Source: Pannonibacter anstelovis
GTDB lineage: Bacteria > Pseudomonadota > Alphaproteobacteria > Rhizobiales > Stappiaceae
Direction of reading: 5' to 3'
Length of the DNA: 64,000 nucleotides
Assembly (NCBI RefSeq): GCF_036881715.1
Contig: NZ_JBAKBF010000006.1
Coordinates: 215,266 to 279,265, forward strand
Shown here: positions 26,458 through 34,644 of the stretch, one piece after another
How positions within the stretch are numbered: position 1 is the stretch's first letter
Layout: every line of letters begins with the position of its first letter
Program-made: the position numbers and the translations under genes
The notes under the pieces: model-generated
Seen by the model: only the letters and a program-made list of their open reading frames with translations
Databases searched by the model: none
Told to the model about the DNA's origin: nothing

Positions 26458-27120
26458 TCAGAAGACGAATTCGGCCGCCTTCCCGAAGCCGGGCAATGTG
26501 TGCGCGCTGGCGTTGAAGCCAAAACGGGCACCAATCGCTGCACCGGAGTTCTGATAGACACGGGCAACGCCTGCTCCGCCACGTCCTTCGATGGCCACGA
26601 GCCGTCCGCCGTCCTTCAGCTGGCCAGCCAGCTGCTCCGGAATGAAGTCCACGGCACCATCCAGAAGGATCACATCATACGGCCCTTCGGAAGCGCAGCC
26701 TTCAGGGAGCTTGCCCTCCACAACGGCGGCATTCTCGATCCCGAGGCTGACGAGGGTCTGGCTGGCGCGGGCGGCAAGCTCGGCATCCTCTTCCACCTGC
26801 ACCACCGTGCCGGCGATGCCAGCGAGAACAGCGGTGCTGTAGCCGGACGCTCCGCCGACAACCAGGACCACATCATGATCCTTGATCTCTGCAAGCTGGA
26901 TCAGCTTTCCGAGCACATGCGGCTTCAGCAGATAGCGCGGAGCGCCGGTGTCGGACACGAGCGTGTCTTCATCGATATAGGCAACCGGCTTCTTCGAACC
27001 CGCCACGAACAGCTCGCGCGGGACGGATTCCATCGCGTCGAGGATCCGCAGATCGGTTACATCATTGGTTCTGAGCTGGTTATCCACCATTCGCGTGCGG
27101 GATTGCGCGTAGTCACCCAT
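26458..27120 (-). CDS. pcm: Protein-L-isoaspartate O-methyltransferase
   Basis: Methylates L-isoaspartyl residues in damaged proteins with S-adenosylmethionine. The 220-residue protein starts MGDYAQSRTRMVDNQLRTND at 27120, the usual alphaproteobacterial form; the frame is open about 95 codons further but without family likeness. The SAM-binding block is VVLVVGGASGYSTAVLAGI and the C-terminal IEGRGGAG is present. Motif I reads GGASGY rather than the usual GTGSGY, as in many alphaproteobacterial homologues. It is upstream of tolC, which it may be co-ordinated with despite the terminator between them. Confidence 0.92.
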   Translation of the reverse strand: MGDYAQSRTRMVDNQLRTNDVTDLRILDAMESVPRELFVAGSKKPVAYIDEDTLVSDTGAPRYLLKPHVLGKLIQLAEIKDHDVVLVVGGASGYSTAVLAGIAGTVVQVEEDAELAARASQTLVSLGIENAAVVEGKLPEGCASEGPYDVILLDGAVDFIPEQLAGQLKDGGRLVAIEGRGGAGVARVYQNSGAAIGARFGFNASAHTLPGFGKAAEFVF

Positions 27121-27367
27121 CGCGTGCCTCTTTCGATTTCTGGCGAAAGCCTCTCCAACTTTCTTGCCTGATCCCTTACCGGGCGCAGGCAGGCGTGACA
27201 AGGGGCAGATCGGCGCAGCCCATGCCTTCTCCAGACTTTCAGAGCCTGCCCTCATGAATGGCTGCGGAGCCATACTACGCCTCACCTTGCGTTCTCCGCC
27301 GATTGCGGTCTCTCCGTGACAACACGAAATGCTGCTGATGAAGGGAGGGAAAACACAAAGAGGCCGC

Positions 27368-27396
27368 TTGACAGATAAGGGGCGGTAGTCGAAAAG
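27368..27396 (+). promoter_or_regulatory. Possible promoter of tRNA-Cys
   Basis: A consensus -35 hexamer TTGACA (27368-27373) is followed after 17 bases by GAAAAG, a poor -10 match. Transcription would start only a few bases before the tRNA. The -35 is good; the -10 is doubtful. Confidence 0.4.
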
Positions 27397-27405
27397 ACGC
27401 GCCAA

Positions 27406-27479
27406 GGCCTCGTGGCGGAGTGGTTACGCAGCGGATTGCAAATCCGTCCACCCCGGTTCGATTCCGGGCGAGGCCTCCA
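27406..27479 (+). tRNA. tRNA-Cys (anticodon GCA)
   Basis: Acceptor arm GGCCTCG pairs with CGAGGCC, the anticodon GCA is at 27438-27440 in the loop TTGCAAA, and the T arm holds GGTTCGATTCC. The 3' CCA is encoded (27477-27479). It stands alone between pcm (divergent) and the GGDEF-EAL gene (convergent). Confidence 0.97.
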
Positions 27480-27514
27480 TTTCCCCCTCTACATTCTATA
27501 AAACGGCAGCACGG

Positions 27515-29893
27515 TTACAGTGCCCTGCCTTGCGCTTCGAGCAGGTCCGTAGCTTGATCCGCGGTCATCGGCAGGCCAAGGAAGTAGCCTTGCGCCTCCG
27601 GGCAGCCGATTGCGCGCAGTGCATGGACCTGCTCCTCGCGCTCGACGCCCTCGGCGATAACCCGCAGCTTGAGCTTTTGCCCGAGCGTCACCACAGCCTC
27701 CGCAATCCCCCTGTCACTTTCGTCCCGGTCAATGTGGCGCACCAGGCCTTCATCGATCTTCAGCCGGGAGACAGGGAACCGCCTGAGCGAGGCAAGACTT
27801 GAATGCCCCTTGCCAAAATCATCGATGGCCAGGCCCACACCCAGCGCATGCAACTCGGCCATGACCGCCACCGCCCTCTCCACGTTCTGCATCAGAACGC
27901 CTTCAGTGATTTCAAGCTCCAGCAGCCCAGGCCCGAGGCCTGCCTGCCGGAGGGCATCCATGACGGTCCGGGTCCAGTCCGGATCGCTGAACTGTTGCGG
28001 CGCAATATTGATGCTGACCTTGAAGCCGGACAGTCCTTTCTCCTGCCAGAGGCGCGCCTGCTCCACGGCTTGCTGGAGGACCACGTGGCCGAGTTCACAA
28101 ATCAGCCCCGCCTCTTCCATCAGCGGCACGAAATAGCGTGGCATGATCAGGCCTTCGAAAGGATTTTCCCAGCGCACAAGCCCTTCGAAGCCGGTAATCC
28201 GGTTCTCGGCAAGATCAATCTGCGGCTGATAATGCAGGGCGAATTCTCCGTTCCGGAGGGCACGGCGGATCCCTTCCAGCATCTGCAGCTTGCAGGAAGA
28301 AGTCTGTCCCTCCTCCGGTGAATAGAGATGAAAGGTATTCCGGCCAGCGCGTTTGGCTGTGTACATCGCAGTATCGGCGCACTGGACAAGCGCGGCGGCA
28401 TCCGTTGCATCATCCGGGTAGCAGGCAGCCCCCATGCTGCAGGTCACATGAAAGGACTGCCCAGCCAGTTGCACCGGCAAAGAGAGCTTCTCCTTCAGTT
28501 CACGCAAGAAGGCAGGCATTTCACCGGCGGACGCAACCGCTCCTTCCAGAATCAGGACAAACTCGTCTCCCCCAAGCCGCAAGACCTTCCCGCGCCCTCG
28601 AACCTCCTCGCTCAATCTGGACGCCATCGCGAGCAGAAGGCGGTCACCGGCGGTATGCCCCAGGCTGTCATTGACGGTCTTGAAGTTGTCGAGATCGACG
28701 AAGACCACGGCCACGCGCTCTTCCGGCCGGCTCACTCGCTCCAGAGCCGCATCAATGGAGTTTTCGAGCTGGCTGCGGTTTGGCAGACTGGTGAGAGGAT
28801 CGTGGTGGGCAAGAAAGCGGATCTGCTCTTCGGCGCGCTTGCGTTCAATGGCAATGGCAGCAATACGGGCCGTATCAGCAATCAGCCTGTCTTCCACCGG
28901 TCCAGGCAGCCCTGGTGTACTCTTGTAAATCGCGAAGGTGCCCAGCACCCGGTCGTCAAGCGACATGATGGGAGTAGACCAGCAGCAGCGCAGCCCGAAC
29001 TGCGTGGCGAGCGGATGATAATTTGCCCAGAGCGGATCGGTCTGAATTTCGGCAACCGTCACAGGCCTTCGCATGAAGGCAGCCGTGCCGCAGGATCCGA
29101 CGCTGGGACCAATTTCAACGCCATCGATTGCGTCGCAATAGGCCTTTGGCAGGCTGGGCGCAGCCCCGTGGCGCAAATGCCGCCCGTCTTCATCCAGAAG
29201 CAGAACGGAGCAGACCGCACCATCCAGCTGCCCCTCGATCAGGCGAACCATACACTCCAGTACATCACCGAGAGGCGCACTGGAGGCAATCATCTCCAGC
29301 ACATGCGCCTGAGCATCACGCAAGCCATCAGCCTTACGCCGCTCGGTAATGTCCCGGCAAACGCCGAAAAGGCCGACGATGTTCCCCTGATCGTCCCGGA
29401 GCGGATATTTCGAGGATGCAAACCAGCGGCGGGCACCATTGGGCTGAATGATGCCCTCCTCCTTGTCGATCATGGGGATTCCGGTGCGCAGAACCTTTCT
29501 CTCTTCCCTGAAAAAGCCCATGGCGACAGAAAAGGGATGCAGCTCGAGATCCGTCTTGCCGACCAGACTGTCCGCCGACTCCAGCCCAAGATCGGCTGCA
29601 ACGGCACGATTGGCGAGCACAAACCGGCAGCGGGTATCCTTGATGAAGAGGTAATCAGCCACCTGATCAAACATGGTGCGCAGCCAGACACGTTCCTGCA
29701 GGAACTGTTCCTGCAGGCGCAAGCTGCTCTCACCCGTGACGTGTCCGCCTTTCTGCAGGTCTTCCATCAGAACGCCCAATTCGCTGCCCAACTCGCGGCT
29801 CAGTTTCCGGCCCGGCGCGCCATCTGAATCACCAGCGGCCGCGCTATTTATTTTACCGTAAGTAGAAATTACAGGCTTCCATTTGGAGTTCAT
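27515..29893 (-). CDS. PAS-GAF-GGDEF-EAL cyclic-di-GMP signalling protein
   Basis: A 792-residue cytoplasmic protein with no membrane segment. In order: PAS (about residues 70-185), GAF (200-350), diguanylate cyclase with an intact GGDEF (441-445), and an EAL phosphodiesterase domain. No RxxD inhibitory site precedes GGDEF. The EAL signature reads EGL (570-572), but the metal and catalytic residues that I can see (the Asn of INIAPQQF, the Glu of EITEG, the DDFG block, LKID and AEGVE) are kept, so phosphodiesterase activity remains plausible. The start at 29893 has AGGGGAAAAGAC directly upstream. It is monocistronic; the signal sensed is unknown. Confidence 0.92.
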   Translation of the reverse strand: MNSKWKPVISTYGKINSAAAGDSDGAPGRKLSRELGSELGVLMEDLQKGGHVTGESSLRLQEQFLQERVWLRTMFDQVADYLFIKDTRCRFVLANRAVAADLGLESADSLVGKTDLELHPFSVAMGFFREERKVLRTGIPMIDKEEGIIQPNGARRWFASSKYPLRDDQGNIVGLFGVCRDITERRKADGLRDAQAHVLEMIASSAPLGDVLECMVRLIEGQLDGAVCSVLLLDEDGRHLRHGAAPSLPKAYCDAIDGVEIGPSVGSCGTAAFMRRPVTVAEIQTDPLWANYHPLATQFGLRCCWSTPIMSLDDRVLGTFAIYKSTPGLPGPVEDRLIADTARIAAIAIERKRAEEQIRFLAHHDPLTSLPNRSQLENSIDAALERVSRPEERVAVVFVDLDNFKTVNDSLGHTAGDRLLLAMASRLSEEVRGRGKVLRLGGDEFVLILEGAVASAGEMPAFLRELKEKLSLPVQLAGQSFHVTCSMGAACYPDDATDAAALVQCADTAMYTAKRAGRNTFHLYSPEEGQTSSCKLQMLEGIRRALRNGEFALHYQPQIDLAENRITGFEGLVRWENPFEGLIMPRYFVPLMEEAGLICELGHVVLQQAVEQARLWQEKGLSGFKVSINIAPQQFSDPDWTRTVMDALRQAGLGPGLLELEITEGVLMQNVERAVAVMAELHALGVGLAIDDFGKGHSSLASLRRFPVSRLKIDEGLVRHIDRDESDRGIAEAVVTLGQKLKLRVIAEGVEREEQVHALRAIGCPEAQGYFLGLPMTADQATDLLEAQGRAL

Positions 29894-30069
29894 GTCTTTT
29901 CCCCTGAGGCAACCCGCTGCGTATTTCAAGACATCTCATAATTTAGAATCATAAGCTTGAATAAACCGCAAAGGATCAACTTGCCGGCCTCAACTTGCCT
30001 AAAATTGAACTGAAGTCCGGCAGCGAAGACGGCTCCACGCCGCGAGCAAGCAGCTTCATGACCGGACAG

Positions 30070-30090
30070 CGGCAAAAAAACCTTTTGCCG
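30070..30090 (+). other. Hairpin in the leader of cobC
   Basis: CGGCAAAA and TTTTGCCG form an 8-bp stem with a 5-base loop, 74 bases before the cobC start. The 270-base gap between the divergent GGDEF-EAL gene and cobC contains no B12 box. Role unknown. Confidence 0.35.
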
Positions 30091-30163
30091 TATGCTGATA
30101 TCAGGTTACCTCCAGCCTGTGCCGTTCCGGCCGGCGGCGGCACAGGCAAGCATAGAGAGCGCG

Positions 30164-31183
30164 ATGAAACACGGCGGTGATCTGTTTCAAGCCATGGAAA
30201 CCTATGGCGGAGCGGAGGAAGACTGGCTGGACTTGTCCACCGGCATCAATCCGCATGCCTATGCTGTTCCGGCTGGCCTGCCGCCTGCCGCATGGACCCG
30301 CCTGCCCTCGCAGACTGCGCTTAAAGGCCTTCTGAAAGCAGCTCGTGCTGCCTATCAGGTGCCCGCGCATCTCGGGCTTGCCGCAGCGCCGGGCACGCAG
30401 GTCATCCTTCCGCATCTGCCTGCCCTGCTGCCGGAAGGCAGCGTCACTATCGCCGGCCCCACCTACTCCAGCCACGGCGATGCCTGGCGGGCGGCAGGGC
30501 GGCAGGTGATTGAAACTTCAGACATTTTTCGCGAGGGGCCAGAAGGCCGGATTGCCCTCATCGTCACCCCCAACAATCCGGATGGCCGCTGGCATGAACC
30601 GCAGGCGCTTCTGAAGCTTGCCGGAGACATGCAGCAGCGCGGCGGCTTTCTGGTGGTGGACGAGGCCTTTGCCGACGTGGAGCCGTCCCGCAGTCTGCTG
30701 CCGCATCTGACAGACGAGCCGGTGCTGGTGCTGCGCTCCTTCGGCAAGTTTTTTGGCCTGGCGGGGGTGCGGCTTGGATTTCTGGCGGGTCCCCGGCTCA
30801 TGACGGATGCACTCGCCCAGCGCCTTGAAAGCTGGTCGGTCAGCGGCCCGGCGCTGGAAGTTGGCACGCTCGCCTTGCAGGATCTGGACTGGCAAGCTGC
30901 CATGCGCAAGACCTTGACGCAGGAGATGGCAGTACTTGAGGACGGGCTGCGGGCTGCCGGCCTTGCGATCCGCGGCGGCACATCGCTCTACGTGCTGGCG
31001 GGGCATCCAGATGCCGCCCGCCTGCATCAGGCGCTGGCGCAGCGCCGCATCTGGGTGCGTGCCTTCGACTATGCCCCCAGCTGGCTGCGCTTTGGCCTGC
31101 CCGGCTCGCCGGAAGGCCTTGCCCGTCTGCAGCAGGCGCTAGCCGAAGCCATGGCATCACACGACGAGGCAACACCGTGCTGA
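30164..31183 (+). CDS. cobC: Threonine-phosphate decarboxylase CobC
   Basis: PLP enzyme that makes (R)-1-aminopropan-2-ol phosphate for the lower loop of cobalamin, here in the aerobic-pathway naming (CobD in Salmonella). The 339-residue protein of aminotransferase fold I shows LSTGINP (24-30), the substrate-site segment TPNNPDGR (135-142), DEAFAD (166-171) and the PLP lysine in SFGKFFGLAG (Lys195). The start MKHGGDLF at 30164 fits the family; the open frame 24 codons upstream does not. It overlaps cbiB by seven bases. Unlike the operon at the window's left, no riboswitch precedes it. Confidence 0.93.
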   Translation: MKHGGDLFQAMETYGGAEEDWLDLSTGINPHAYAVPAGLPPAAWTRLPSQTALKGLLKAARAAYQVPAHLGLAAAPGTQVILPHLPALLPEGSVTIAGPTYSSHGDAWRAAGRQVIETSDIFREGPEGRIALIVTPNNPDGRWHEPQALLKLAGDMQQRGGFLVVDEAFADVEPSRSLLPHLTDEPVLVLRSFGKFFGLAGVRLGFLAGPRLMTDALAQRLESWSVSGPALEVGTLALQDLDWQAAMRKTLTQEMAVLEDGLRAAGLAIRGGTSLYVLAGHPDAARLHQALAQRRIWVRAFDYAPSWLRFGLPGSPEGLARLQQALAEAMASHDEATPC

Positions 31184-32151
31184 GTGATCCGCTGGCGCTC
31201 TGGCTGCTGCTCGGAGCCATAATGCTGGATGCCGTTATCGGGGATCCGGACTGGCTGTGGCGGCGCCTGCCGCATCCGGTCGTCTGGATCGGCAAGCTGA
31301 TCAGTCTTCTGGACGGCAAGCTCAACCGCGCAAGCTGGTCCGCCGCCTTGCGCCGTTTGGCTGGCATACTGACGCTTGTCCTGCTGGTGGCAGGAGGTGC
31401 CGGTACCGGCTTTCTTCTGCAGACGGGCCTTTCCGCCTTGCCCTATGGCGAGGCTGGAATCATTGTCATCGCCGCCGTATTCCTTGCCCAGAACAGCCTC
31501 TATGTGCATGTGAAGGCCGTCGCCGATGGCCTGCGTGAGGGCGGCCTAGCGGGCGGACGCAGGGCCGTATCCATGATCGTGGGGCGCGATCCGGAGCAAC
31601 TGGACGAAAGCGGCGTCTCCCGCGCCGCCATCGAATCCTGCGCCGAGAATTTCTCCGACGGAGTCGCAGCCCCTGTCTTCTGGTTCGCCGTGCTCGGCCT
31701 GCCGGGGCTCATTGCCTATAAGGCCGTCAACACGGCCGATTCCATGATCGGGCACAAGACGGCGCGGCATCAGGACTTCGGCTGGGCTTCGGCACGCTTC
31801 GATGACCTGATCAATCTGCCCGCGTCGCGGCTTTCGGCGCTGTTCATCGCGCTTGCCGCGCCTCTGACGGGAGGCTCGCCTGTCCGGGCCCTGTCCACAG
31901 TTCTCCGTGATGCCGGACTGCACCGTTCCCCGAATGCAGGCTGGCCGGAAGCGGCGATGGCCGGAGCGCTCGGCGTCGCACTGGCTGGCCCGCGCGCCTA
32001 TGCCACCTACCGGGTGGAAGATCCCTTCATGAACCCTGAGGGACGCAAGGATGCCGGCGAAGCGGACATCCGCCGTGCCCTGCATGTGCTTGCAGGGGCT
32101 TGCGCAATCGAGGCTTTGCTGGTTCTCATCATGGCTCTGGTATTATCCTGA
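31177..32151 (+). CDS. cbiB: Adenosylcobinamide-phosphate synthase (CbiB, aerobic CobD)
   Basis: Membrane protein that joins the aminopropanol phosphate made by CobC to adenosylcobyric acid. The 324-residue chain has several hydrophobic segments and the conserved IGDPDWLWRRLPHPVVWIG block near residues 21-39, and RAAIESCAENFSDGVAAPVFW and KAVNTADSMIGH further on. It begins with GTG inside the end of cobC, with GAGG 7 bases upstream, so the two are translated together. A cobU product in the other operon acts on the same intermediate. Confidence 0.95.
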   Translation: MLSDPLALWLLLGAIMLDAVIGDPDWLWRRLPHPVVWIGKLISLLDGKLNRASWSAALRRLAGILTLVLLVAGGAGTGFLLQTGLSALPYGEAGIIVIAAVFLAQNSLYVHVKAVADGLREGGLAGGRRAVSMIVGRDPEQLDESGVSRAAIESCAENFSDGVAAPVFWFAVLGLPGLIAYKAVNTADSMIGHKTARHQDFGWASARFDDLINLPASRLSALFIALAAPLTGGSPVRALSTVLRDAGLHRSPNAGWPEAAMAGALGVALAGPRAYATYRVEDPFMNPEGRKDAGEADIRRALHVLAGACAIEALLVLIMALVLS

Positions 32152-32187
32152 TGCCATGATCCATGAAAACACTGGCCGGACCGTGAG

Positions 32188-32796
32188 ATGATCCCGTTTT
32201 CCGCAGCTGCCGAGAATAACAAATCCCCCATCCTCGAAATCCTGAAAGACGCCTTTGCCGGGTCAAGCCGCGTGCTGGAAATCGCCAGCGGCACGGGCCA
32301 GCACGCGGTGCATTTCGCCAGGAACCTGCCACATCTCGTCTGGCAGCCCAGCGATCTGCCAGAGCACCTTTCGGGCCTTGAACAGCGGATCGTCGAAACC
32401 GACCTCGACAACATCGAGGAACCGCTGGAGCTAGACGTGCTCGACCTGCCCTGGCCGACGCCGGACCGGGAGGCAGACGACGCCTTCGACGCGATCTACA
32501 CCTCCAACAGTCTGCACATCGTCAGCTGGGAGGGCGTGGAAGCGTTCTTTGAAGGGGTTGGCGAAACGCTGGCAGAAGGCGGCACGCTCGCCATCTATGG
32601 TGCCTTCAAATATGGCGGGGCCTTCACCACCCCCAGCAACGAGGCCTTCGACCAGAGCCTGCGCAAGAAGGACCCGAAAAGCGGGCTGCGCGACTTTGAG
32701 AAAGTCGATGCTCTCGCCCGCGCCATTGGCCTGACGCTGCTTGCAGACCATGCGATGCCGGCCAACAACCAGCTGCTGATCTACCGGCGGGGCTGA
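32188..32796 (+). CDS. DUF938 family SAM-dependent methyltransferase
   Basis: A 202-residue protein of the DUF938 family. It shows the Rossmann-type SAM-binding motif VLEIASGTGQHAVHFA (about residues 29-44), the acidic second strand LVWQPSDLP and a conserved YTSNSLHIVSW segment. The family is probably methyltransferase; no substrate is known. The start is 36 bases after cbiB and a ribosome-binding site is weak, so it could be the last gene of the cobC operon. No link with cobalamin is known. Confidence 0.85.
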   Translation: MIPFSAAAENNKSPILEILKDAFAGSSRVLEIASGTGQHAVHFARNLPHLVWQPSDLPEHLSGLEQRIVETDLDNIEEPLELDVLDLPWPTPDREADDAFDAIYTSNSLHIVSWEGVEAFFEGVGETLAEGGTLAIYGAFKYGGAFTTPSNEAFDQSLRKKDPKSGLRDFEKVDALARAIGLTLLADHAMPANNQLLIYRRG

Positions 32797-32814
32797 GCCT
32801 TGCTTTCCCGACAG

Positions 32815-32835
32815 GTCCCGGCACAAGGCCGGGAC
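32815..32835. repeat. REP-like palindrome
   Basis: GTCCCGGC and GCCGGGAC flank ACAAG. The same CCCGGCACAAGGCCGGG core recurs at 38780-38800 and, inverted, at 38698-38719. It is intergenic, between the DUF938 and pccB stop codons. Confidence 0.7.
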
Positions 32836-32868
32836 GGCGTGGCGACTGGATCAACCGCCTGAAGCAGT

Positions 32869-32898
32869 AAAAAGGCGCGAGCCCCATTGGGGCTCGCG
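32869..32898 (-). terminator. Terminator of pccB
   Basis: CGCGAGCCCC and GGGGCTCGCG form a perfect 10-bp stem with a 3-base loop, followed on the minus strand by CCTTTTTAC, just after the pccB stop. It is a strong intrinsic terminator. Confidence 0.9.
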
Positions 32899-32906
32899 TC
32901 TGTTGC

Positions 32907-34439
32907 TCAGAGCGGAATGTTGTCATGCTTTTTCCAGGGCAGCTCTTCCTGCTTGGAGCGCAGGAGCGCAAGGGCGCGGGAGACACGCTTGCGGGTGGAA
33001 TGCGGCATGATCACTTCATCAATGTAGCCGCGCTCGGCCGCGACGAAGGGATTGGCGAAGCGGTCCTCGTAATCCTTGGTACGCTTGGCGATCTTGTCCT
33101 TGTCGGAAAGCTCGGAGCGGTAGAGGATTTCGACAGCGCCCTTGGCCCCCATCACCGCGATTTCGGCGCTCGGCCAGGCGTAGTTTATGTCGCCGCCAAT
33201 GTGCTTTGAGCTCATCACGTCATAGGCCCCGCCATAGGCCTTGCGGGTGATGACGGTAATTTTCGGCACCGTTGCCTCGGCATAGGCAAACAGCAGCTTG
33301 GCGCCGTGCTTGATCAGCCCGCCATATTCTTGCGCCGTTCCCGGCAGGAAGCCCGGCACATCGACGAAGGTGACGATCGGAATATTGAAACAGTCGCAGA
33401 AGCGCACGAAACGGGCAGCCTTGCGGCTGGCGTCGCTGTCCAGAACCCCGGCCAGCACCATCGGCTGGTTGGCGATGATGCCCACGGTGCGCCCCTCAAG
33501 GCGGCCGAAACCGGTGATGATATTCTTCGCAAAGCCCGCCTGGATCTCGAAGAAATCCCCTTCGTCCAGCGTCTTCAGCACAAGCTCCTTCATGTCATAG
33601 GGCTTGTTCGGATTGTCTGGCACCAGCGTGTCGAGGCTCATGTCGATGCGGGAGGGATCGTCGTGGCAATCCACCTCCGGCACATCGGCAAGATTGTTCA
33701 CCGGCAGAAAATCGATGAGGCGGCGCATCTCAAGCAGCGCCTCCACATCATTCTCGAAGGCACCGTCCGCGATGGAGGACTTCGTGGTGTGGATGCTGGC
33801 GCCGCCCAGTTCCTCGGAGGTCACCGTCTCGTTGGTCACGGTCTTCACCACATCCGGCCCGGTGACGAACATGTAGGACGTGTCGCGCACCATGAAGATG
33901 AAGTCGGTCATCGCAGGAGAATAAACGTCACCGCCCGCGCAAGGACCCATGATCAGCGAGATCTGCGGAATGACGCCAGAGGCCGTGACATTGCGCTGGA
34001 ACACCTCGCCGTAACCGGCCAGTGCCGCGACACCTTCCTGAATGCGCGCGCCGCCGGCATCGAACAGGCCGATGATGGGCGCTCGGTTCTTCAGTGCCAT
34101 GTCCTGGATCTTGATGATTTTTTGAGCATGGGTCTCGGACAGGGAACCGCCGAAGACCGTAAAGTCCTTGGAAAAAACATAGACGACGCGGCCATTTACG
34201 GTGCCCCACCCGGTGACGACGCCATCGCCGGGGATATGCGCTTCGTCCATGCCGAAGTCCGTGCAGCGGTGCTGCTTGAACATGTCGAATTCCTCGAAGG
34301 ACCCTTCGTCCAGCAGGATGTCGATCCGCTCACGCGCCGTCAGCTTGCCGCGCCCGTGCTGGGCGTCAATACGGCGCTGCCCGCCTCCCAGCCGCGCTGT
34401 CTCGCGCCGGTGCTCCAGTTCGGCCAGGATATCCTTCAT
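32907..34439 (-). CDS. pccB: Propionyl-CoA carboxylase beta subunit
   Basis: Carboxyltransferase subunit of propionyl-CoA carboxylase, which makes methylmalonyl-CoA; the next enzyme, methylmalonyl-CoA mutase, needs B12. The 510-residue protein has both crotonase-like halves: GGSLSETHAQKI and the GLFDAGGARIQEG block in the first, and FVDVPGFLPGTAQEYGGLIKHGAKLLFAYAEATVP in the second. The second of two adjacent ATGs (34439) is chosen because GAGG lies 6 bases upstream of it but only 3 bases before the first. The biotin-carrying alpha subunit is not in this window. The gene is monocistronic. Confidence 0.95.
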   Translation of the reverse strand: MKDILAELEHRRETARLGGGQRRIDAQHGRGKLTARERIDILLDEGSFEEFDMFKQHRCTDFGMDEAHIPGDGVVTGWGTVNGRVVYVFSKDFTVFGGSLSETHAQKIIKIQDMALKNRAPIIGLFDAGGARIQEGVAALAGYGEVFQRNVTASGVIPQISLIMGPCAGGDVYSPAMTDFIFMVRDTSYMFVTGPDVVKTVTNETVTSEELGGASIHTTKSSIADGAFENDVEALLEMRRLIDFLPVNNLADVPEVDCHDDPSRIDMSLDTLVPDNPNKPYDMKELVLKTLDEGDFFEIQAGFAKNIITGFGRLEGRTVGIIANQPMVLAGVLDSDASRKAARFVRFCDCFNIPIVTFVDVPGFLPGTAQEYGGLIKHGAKLLFAYAEATVPKITVITRKAYGGAYDVMSSKHIGGDINYAWPSAEIAVMGAKGAVEILYRSELSDKDKIAKRTKDYEDRFANPFVAAERGYIDEVIMPHSTRKRVSRALALLRSKQEELPWKKHDNIPL

Positions 34440-34644
34440 CATCCGCCTCTTCAGAAAAAAACATCTGCCGCAGGGTCTAGCATGCCGGGGCCAAAGGCGA
34501 GAAGTCAGCACAAAGAAGGACCTTTGCCGTTAACTCGGGACATTGCACAACTTCTAGGCACATGAGCGTGAAGATTGTTCTTTTGCAGCCTGCGCGGATT
34601 TGCCATGCTTGCCTAAATGAACAGCAATAACGGCGGGGTACGGA

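Noticed and set aside
29894..30163. Second B12 riboswitch upstream of cobC
   Set aside because: No B12 box (AGCCAGGAGACC-type) or other conserved block could be found on the plus strand.
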